DNA of 29,433 nucleotides from Anaerolineales bacterium (GTDB lineage: Bacteria > Chloroflexota > Anaerolineae > Promineifilales > Promineifilaceae): the NCBI GenBank assembly GCA_020432595.1, contig JAGQGA010000007.1, positions 1 through 29,433 of the forward strand. The letters run 5' to 3'. The stretch's first letter is position 1. Each line of letters opens with the position of its first letter. Under the pieces are notes generated by a model, which did not search any database, had not been told where the DNA came from, and saw only the letters and a program-made list of their open reading frames with translations. Position numbers and translations under genes: made by a program. Positions 23,400-29,433 of this stretch are shown piece by piece.

Positions 23400-25070
23400 A
23401 TGGCGACCCTTGCCCCAGATTTCAAAAATATTGCTGATGTTTTCCTGAAGCAAATTCAGGACTTCAACCCTGTTGTCGAAGCCCGCAGTGTGGGAACGGT
23501 AACGGCCGTTTATGATGGTATTGCCCTCGTTGGCGGTTTAGCTGATGTAAAAGCTGGTGAACTGGTTCAATTTGGTAATGGAACCGCTGGGTTGGCGCTT
23601 GACTTACAAGCCGAAGCGGTCGGTGTCGTTATCATGGGCGACTACGCTGACATTGAAGTTGGCAACGAAGTTCGGGCGACGGGGCGCATTGCATCCGTTC
23701 CCGTTGGGGATGCCCTGGTTGGCCGTGTAGTTGACCCGCTTGGGCAGCCACTGGATGGTAAGGGGCCGATTAACGCAACGGCCGTTATGCCCATTCAGCG
23801 CACGGCACCCGGCGTAATCGAACGTAAAGGTGTAGACACCCCCGTTCAAACAGGTATTCTTGCCATTGACGCGATGTTCCCCATTGGTCGTGGTCAGCGT
23901 GAGTTGATCATTGGCGACCGCCAAACTGGTAAAACCGCCATTTGCCTCGATACCATCATCAACCAAAAGGGCGGGGACATGATCTGCATCTACGTTGCCA
24001 TTGGGCAACGTGTGGGGCAGGTTGCCCAGGTTGTCAGCACGCTGGAAAAGTATGGGGCGATGGAATACACCACCGTGGTGGTAGCTGGTGCCTCCGACCC
24101 GGCACCGCTGCAATATTTTGCTCCTTATGCCGGTACTGCCATTGGTGAGGCATTTATGGAACAGGGCAAGGATGCTCTGGTTATTTACGACGACCTCTCC
24201 AAGCACGCTTGGGCATACCGCCAAATGTCGCTTATTCTGCGCCGCCCCCCTGGCCGTGAAGCGTATCCTGGCGACATTTTCTCCCTCCACAGCACCCTGC
24301 TCGAACGTTCCGTGCGTCTCCGCGATGAGTTTGTCATCGTTGAAAAAGGGACAGACGTTGCCAGAGGAACGACAGCCGGCATTGATGGCAAGCTCTATTT
24401 TGGTAACCTAGCCGAGGAAGAACTTGAGAAAGCCATGCACGCCTTGGGTGACGAAGACAAATACGAAGTAGTCAAAGTCCCCGGCTCTGGTGGTTCTCTA
24501 ACGGCACTGCCGATTATTGAAACGCTGTTGGGCGACGTGTCGGCCTATATCCCAACCAACGTTATCTCTATTACCGACGGCCAGATCTTTTTGGAGACCG
24601 ACCTCTTTAATGCGGGGCAACGGCCGGCTATCAACACCGGTCTCTCCGTTTCTCGCGTCGGTAGCGCGGCACAAAAGCGAGCCATGAGTAAAGTGGCGGG
24701 TGGTTTGAAAGCCGACCTCTCCCAGTACCGTGAATTGGCTGCTTTTGCTCAATTTGGTTCGGACTTGGATGCTTCCACACAGCGGCAGCTATCTCGCGGT
24801 GAGCGTCTTATGGAGCTGTTAAAGCAGCCCCAATATGAACCCATCCGTCTGGATCATCAGGTCATGATGATTTTTGCCGGGTCTCGTGGGCATTTGGATA
24901 AGGTGCCAGTAGCAAAAGTGGATGCCTGGGTGCATGATTTCCTGCGCTATATGGACACAGCCCATCCTGAAATTGGTAAACCGATTTTGGAGAAGGGTGC
25001 CTGGACAGATAGTATTCAGGATAGCTTGCGGCAAGCGGTTGAAGATTTTAGCGCGAGCTGGTCTGCTTAG
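23400..25070 (+). CDS. atpA: ATP synthase F1 subunit alpha
   Basis: The non-catalytic nucleotide-binding subunit of F1-ATPase, on the cytoplasmic face of the membrane. It has 556 residues, against about 500-510 usually. The Walker A is GDRQTGKTA (172-180), then [26 protein letters not shown], and the arginine-finger region [11 protein letters not shown]. The extra length comes mainly from an insertion at about residues 309-361, between [11 protein letters not shown] and [12 protein letters not shown], where most alpha subunits have only a short AKLSDE link. The insert includes [27 protein letters not shown] lies seven bases before the ATG. It is the first of atpA-atpG-atpD-atpC; the gene before it is acuI, not atpH, so the delta and Fo genes are elsewhere. 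Confidence 0.97.
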   Translation: MATLAPDFKNIADVFLKQIQDFNPVVEARSVGTVTAVYDGIALVGGLADVKAGELVQFGNGTAGLALDLQAEAVGVVIMGDYADIEVGNEVRATGRIASVPVGDALVGRVVDPLGQPLDGKGPINATAVMPIQRTAPGVIERKGVDTPVQTGILAIDAMFPIGRGQRELIIGDRQTGKTAICLDTIINQKGGDMICIYVAIGQRVGQVAQVVSTLEKYGAMEYTTVVVAGASDPAPLQYFAPYAGTAIGEAFMEQGKDALVIYDDLSKHAWAYRQMSLILRRPPGREAYPGDIFSLHSTLLERSVRLRDEFVIVEKGTDVARGTTAGIDGKLYFGNLAEEELEKAMHALGDEDKYEVVKVPGSGGSLTALPIIETLLGDVSAYIPTNVISITDGQIFLETDLFNAGQRPAINTGLSVSRVGSAAQKRAMSKVAGGLKADLSQYRELAAFAQFGSDLDASTQRQLSRGERLMELLKQPQYEPIRLDHQVMMIFAGSRGHLDKVPVAKVDAWVHDFLRYMDTAHPEIGKPILEKGAWTDSIQDSLRQAVEDFSASWSA

Positions 25071-25079
25071 TGTAGTAAA

Positions 25080-25147
25080 CAGTAATCAGTAATCAGTAAT
25101 CAGTTTTCCACTGATTACCGATTACTGATTACCGATTACTGATTACC
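25080..25147. repeat. Heptamer foldback in the atpA-atpG gap
   Basis: Three AGTAATC units face five alternating ACTGATT / ACCGATT units around TTTTCC, forming a hairpin inside the operon. The array ends four bases before AAGGGAG, the ribosome-binding site of atpG. Confidence 0.85.
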
Positions 25148-25163
25148 AACAAGGGAGTTTCTC

Positions 25164-26072
25164 TTGGCTACAGAACGCGAACTTAATAATCGAATCAAGA
25201 GTATCAAAAATATTTCGCAAGTCACCAGCGCATTAGCGGCCGTTTCTGCTTCAAAAGCATCCAAAGCGCAAAAGCAGGTTGAAGCAACGCGAGCTTATGC
25301 TGGCAAGGCGTTTGAAATTCTAAACAATTTGGCCTCGCAGCCTGGGGTTGGCTCTACCGGGCATCCTTTGCTAACCGTTCGCAGTGACATTAAAAGCGCA
25401 GCCCTCATTCTTATCACGGGTGACCGTGGGTTAGCTGGGGCATATAACACCAACATTGTCTCCACGGCAGAGAAGTTTCTGAGTGCCCTTCATATCCCTG
25501 TGCGTATCATTGCCATTGGCCGCAAAGGGCGCGACCTGATGGTGCGGCGTGGGTACAATGTGGTGGCCGCCTTTGATGGCCTGCCCGATTCGCCTTCCAT
25601 TCTGGATGTGACGCCCATTGCTAAACTGGTCACAGATGACTATCTTAACGGCACAGTTGATGAAGTCTTTGTGGCTTACACAGATTTTATTAACTTGATT
25701 AGTCGTCGCCCAACTGTTAAACAGTTGCTACCGCTTAAGCCGCTGGATTTTGAGGGGATGGCGGTATCTGAGTATGTGGCATCGGTTGACTTAACAGGTG
25801 TGTCTGAGCGGGTTTACAGCTATGAACCAGGCCCGGCGGAACTGTTGGATGTCATCGTGCCGCGCTTCACACAGCTACAGGTTTATCAGTCGCTGCTGGA
25901 GGCTCTGGCGAGTGAACACAGTGCGCGTATGGTTGCTATGAATAACGCAACGGATAACGCGGGTGAACTGGTTGAAATATTAACCCTTGAACGGAATAAG
26001 GCACGCCAAGCGAGTATCACAAACGAAATTTTGGATATTGTCGGTGGGGCAGCGGCCTTGGCTGATGGATAG
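25164..26072 (+). CDS. atpG: ATP synthase F1 subunit gamma
   Basis: The central rotor shaft of F1. The 302-residue product has the diagnostic N-terminal coiled coil RELNNRIKSIKNISQVTSAL, the conserved ITGDRGLAGAYNTNI, and the C-terminal helix SEHSARMVAMNNATDNAGEL ... LERNKARQASITNEILDIVGGA. The start is a TTG at 25164, supported by AGGGAG with six bases of spacing and by the family's usual N-terminus. A rare start codon for a core enzyme may lower translation relative to the three copies each of alpha and beta needed per complex (inference). It follows atpA by 93 bases filled with the heptamer foldback. The 66-base gap to atpD has an AACGGCCGTT copy flanked by A and T runs. Confidence 0.96.
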   Translation: MATERELNNRIKSIKNISQVTSALAAVSASKASKAQKQVEATRAYAGKAFEILNNLASQPGVGSTGHPLLTVRSDIKSAALILITGDRGLAGAYNTNIVSTAEKFLSALHIPVRIIAIGRKGRDLMVRRGYNVVAAFDGLPDSPSILDVTPIAKLVTDDYLNGTVDEVFVAYTDFINLISRRPTVKQLLPLKPLDFEGMAVSEYVASVDLTGVSERVYSYEPGPAELLDVIVPRFTQLQVYQSLLEALASEHSARMVAMNNATDNAGELVEILTLERNKARQASITNEILDIVGGAAALADG

Positions 26073-27533
<1,461 letters not shown>

Positions 27534-27535
27534 CT

Positions 27536-27612
27536 ATCAGTAATCAGTGTGCAGTAATTAGTAATCGGTCATTATCAAGCACTGATTACTGATTACTGAC
27601 TACCGATTACCG
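27536..27612. repeat. Heptamer foldback in the atpD-atpC gap
   Basis: Degenerate AGTAATC-type units (ATCAGTAATCAGT ... AGTAATTAGTAATCGG) face GATTACT-type units (ACTGATTACTGATTACTG, ACCGATTACCG). The array lies between atpD and atpC and fills nearly the whole 95-base gap, ending 16 bases before the atpC start, where only a weak ribosome-binding site remains. Confidence 0.82.
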
Positions 27613-27628
27613 ACAACTGGACAAAATC

Positions 27629-28096
27629 ATGCCAATGCAATGTGATATTGTCACACAAGAACGATCCGTTTTTAGTGGGCAGGTAAAATCTGTTAGCCTA
27701 CCCGGTACCGAAGGGCGTATGGGGATTTTGCCAAACCACTCCGCGCTACTGACCACGCTGGGCTATGGCGAGGTTATGATACGCCCAACAGACAGCGACC
27801 AAGAGCTATACTTTGCTATCGGTGGTGGCTTTGCCGAAGTGCAGCCAGACAAAATTATCGTTCTTGCAGATTCAGCTGAACATGCCGACGAGATTGATTT
27901 GGTGCGGGCTGAGCAAGCCCGTGCACGAGCCGAGCAATTTATGAAGGAAGGTGTACCAGAAGACCCAGAACGGTATGCCCAAATTCAGGCTTCGTTGCGT
28001 CGGGCGCAGATTCGGATTGACGTGAGTCGCCGTCGCGGTCATCGCCGGGCCATGCCAGGCATGAGCGTGCCGGAATACGAAGAACATAACAACTAA
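27629..28096 (+). CDS. atpC: ATP synthase F1 subunit epsilon
   Basis: The central-stalk subunit that couples gamma to the c-ring and can inhibit ATP hydrolysis. The 155-residue product has the N-terminal beta sandwich [40 protein letters not shown] and [20 protein letters not shown]. The C-terminal helical part is [18 protein letters not shown], then a basic tail [14 protein letters not shown]. The family usually has about 135-140 residues, so the tail is slightly extended. The ATG at 27629 or the one at 27635 could be the start; neither has a strong ribosome-binding site, since the heptamer repeat lies just upstream. It is followed after two bases by the mreB-like gene. Confidence 0.94.
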   Translation: MPMQCDIVTQERSVFSGQVKSVSLPGTEGRMGILPNHSALLTTLGYGEVMIRPTDSDQELYFAIGGGFAEVQPDKIIVLADSAEHADEIDLVRAEQARARAEQFMKEGVPEDPERYAQIQASLRRAQIRIDVSRRRGHRRAMPGMSVPEYEEHNN

Positions 28097-28098
28097 CT

Positions 28099-29112
28099 GT
28101 GGCACTTTTTACTCCCCATATCGCCATTGATTTGGGCACGGTAAGCGTTCTGGTGCATGAAGGGCGCGGCGTGGTGCTGCAAGAACCGTCGGTGGTTGCG
28201 ATTCGTGAAGATGGCAACAAGACGGTGATTGTGGAGGTTGGCCGTGCGGCGCGTGAAATGTACGGGCGCACACCGGACGAGATTGAGGTGATGCGTCCGC
28301 TGCGTGATGGGGTAATTGCTGATTACTTTGTGACGCAGGGGATGCTGGAGTATTTTATTGGAAAAGTAACCGGCCGGTTTCATTTACGCCGGCCGGTTGT
28401 AATGATTAGCGTGCCGTACGGTGTAACCAGCGTGGAGCGCCGGGCGGTGCGCGAGGCAGCGTTGGCAGCCGGAGCGCGGGAAGTGCATCTGATCCCGGAA
28501 CCGCTGGCGGCGGCAATTGGGGCAGGGCTGCCAGTTGGCACACCCACAGGCAATATGGTTGTGGATATGGGCGGTGGCTCCACAGAAGCAGCCGTTGTCT
28601 CGATGAACGGCATTGTATGCGCCGAATCGGTGCGTGTGGGTGGCGTGCGGCTGGACGAGGCGATTATTGCCTATATTCGCAAGAAATATAATTTGGTGGT
28701 GGGCGAACCGACGGCCGAAGCGATAAAAATTAAAATCGGGTCCGCTGTGCCACTAGATGAACGGCTGGACATGCAGGTGCAAGGGCGGGATCAAGTGGCT
28801 GGCTTACCCAAAACGATCGCGATTACCTCGGATGAGGTCGTGGAGGCAATTAGCGAGCCATTGGCAGCAATTGTCAATGTGGTACGCACGGTGCTGGCAA
28901 AAACGCCGCCGGAATTGGCCTCGGACATTATTGATCGGGGCATGGCTTTGACAGGTGGCGGAGCATTACTGCGGGAAATTGATGTGCTTTTGACGCAGGA
29001 AACGGGGGTTCCGGCTTATGTGGCGGATAACCCAATTGCGTGTACAGCTTTGGGCGCAGGGAAAGCACTAGCTGAACTGCCTATTTTGCAGCGAAGCATT
29101 CCTGACCTGTAG
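28099..29112 (+). CDS. mreB: MreB-like actin homologue
   Basis: An actin-fold ATPase that forms membrane-associated filaments guiding cell-wall synthesis. The 337-residue product has the phosphate 1 loop [17 protein letters not shown] (canonical DLGTANTLV), [33 protein letters not shown], the [14 protein letters not shown] interface, phosphate 2 [13 protein letters not shown], and the adenosine motif [11 protein letters not shown]. The length is normal. The start is a GTG at 28099, two bases after the atpC stop, with no clear ribosome-binding site. Translation is therefore probably coupled to atpC, making mreB the last gene of the atp operon. The phosphate 1 loop differs from the usual TANT, so this may be a paralogue rather than the main shape protein. 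The terminator at 29141 follows. Confidence 0.92.
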   Translation: MALFTPHIAIDLGTVSVLVHEGRGVVLQEPSVVAIREDGNKTVIVEVGRAAREMYGRTPDEIEVMRPLRDGVIADYFVTQGMLEYFIGKVTGRFHLRRPVVMISVPYGVTSVERRAVREAALAAGAREVHLIPEPLAAAIGAGLPVGTPTGNMVVDMGGGSTEAAVVSMNGIVCAESVRVGGVRLDEAIIAYIRKKYNLVVGEPTAEAIKIKIGSAVPLDERLDMQVQGRDQVAGLPKTIAITSDEVVEAISEPLAAIVNVVRTVLAKTPPELASDIIDRGMALTGGGALLREIDVLLTQETGVPAYVADNPIACTALGAGKALAELPILQRSIPDL

Positions 29113-29140
29113 TAGCAGTGATCACCCTAATAAGTTACGG

Positions 29141-29170
29141 CCCCGGTATGCTGCTGCATCGGGGTTTTTT
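29141..29170. terminator. Intrinsic terminator after mreB
   Basis: CCCCG and CGGGG, with inner ATGC / GCAT pairing around TGCT and a two-base bulge, are followed by six T. It ends the atp-mreB transcript and lies three bases from the stop of the convergent rex gene. On the minus strand there is no comparable T-run right after the stem. Confidence 0.82.
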
Positions 29171-29174
29171 GTTT

Positions 29175-29433
29175 TTAGAGGTAGTAGGTCATGCGCTGAA
29201 GCTGAATGACAGGGTCGCTGTAGCTAACCTGCACACCTTCAGGGACGGTGAGGTGAATGGGTGCATAGCTAAGCAGAGCTTTCACCCCAGCATTAACCAG
29301 GCGATCCGTCATTGGCTGCGCGACGTGGGGTGGAATTGCCAGAATTGCGACTTTGATTTGCTTGTGCTTGATGATTTTTTCGAGATCGGTGTCTGGCTGA
29401 ACAATGAGTTCACCCATTTTTTCCCCCACTTTC
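29175..29433 (-). CDS. rex: Redox-sensing repressor Rex, C-terminal part, runs off the right edge
   Basis: Rex is a dimeric NADH/NAD+-sensing repressor of respiration and fermentation genes. Only the last 85 codons are in the window, open to its end. VGEKMGELIVQPDTDLEKII, IKVAILAIPPHVAQPMTDRL, VNAGVKALLSYAPIHLTVPE and the C-terminal tail QLQRMTYYL match the end of the Rossmann NAD(H) domain and the domain-swapped C-terminal helix. The N-terminal winged helix is missing only because of the window edge. It is convergent with the atp-mreB operon, whose F1 genes are plausible but unproven Rex targets. Confidence 0.88.
   Translation of the reverse strand, partial: KVGEKMGELIVQPDTDLEKIIKHKQIKVAILAIPPHVAQPMTDRLVNAGVKALLSYAPIHLTVPEGVQVSYSDPVIQLQRMTYYL

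Overview
The window looks like a chromosomal segment of a member of the Chloroflexota, probably close to Anaerolineae or Caldilineae. The reasons are a medium GC content (estimated by eye), large STAND/TPR regulators, secreted proteins with an N-terminal domain and an aromatic-LP C-terminal tail typical of that phylum, an F420/flavin-type LLM oxidoreductase, a fused acyl-CoA mutase and foldback intergenic repeats. The phylum is an inference; no rRNA or tRNA gene was seen.

Layout. (1) 1-494: the N-terminal part of a transposase running off the left edge, then an intergenic stretch with an extended -10 promoter. (2) 495-9670: a block for branched-chain and propionate acyl-CoA metabolism. It holds fused isobutyryl-CoA mutase icmF, a DedA-PAP2 membrane protein, decayed xisH and xisI genes (xisI split by a 164-bp insertion), a methylmalonyl-CoA mutase catalytic subunit without its B12 domain, a DUF2442 gene on the minus strand, methylmalonyl-CoA epimerase and an LLM oxidoreductase. 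A strong bidirectional terminator closes this block. (3) 9837-15415, minus strand: two genes for exported proteins, a tail-collar-like His-rich protein followed by a 1486-residue coiled-coil/Ig-like protein. (4) 15571-21800: two large signal-transduction ATPases with TPR arrays, an XRE-NB-ARC-TPR protein divergent from the exported pair and a SARP-NB-ARC-TPR protein. Between them, on the minus strand, is a 51-residue exported micropeptide ending CGLGAGSGGGC. (5) 21826-23163: a PIN-domain remnant and an AcuI-like acrylyl-CoA reductase. (6) 23400-29112: F1-ATPase genes atpA-atpG-atpD-atpC followed by an mreB paralogue, closed by a terminator. (7) 29175-29433: the C-terminal part of the redox repressor Rex, running off the right edge.

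How the genes fit. The mutases, epimerase and AcuI act around propionyl-, methylmalonyl-, isobutyryl- and butyryl-CoA. The F1 genes stand apart from any Fo or delta gene. The regulator/micropeptide/exported-protein cluster could be a sensing module, but that is a hypothesis from gene order.

Two sequence-level systems run through the whole window. The first is a 10-bp palindrome, AACGGCCGTT, with 29 perfect copies counted by eye where about 0.03 are expected by chance. It lies in coding and non-coding DNA and in all three reading frames, much like the HIP1 palindrome of cyanobacteria. The second is a family of 7-bp-unit foldback repeats (AGTAATC / GATTACT) sitting just 5' of start codons, including three places around the atp genes.
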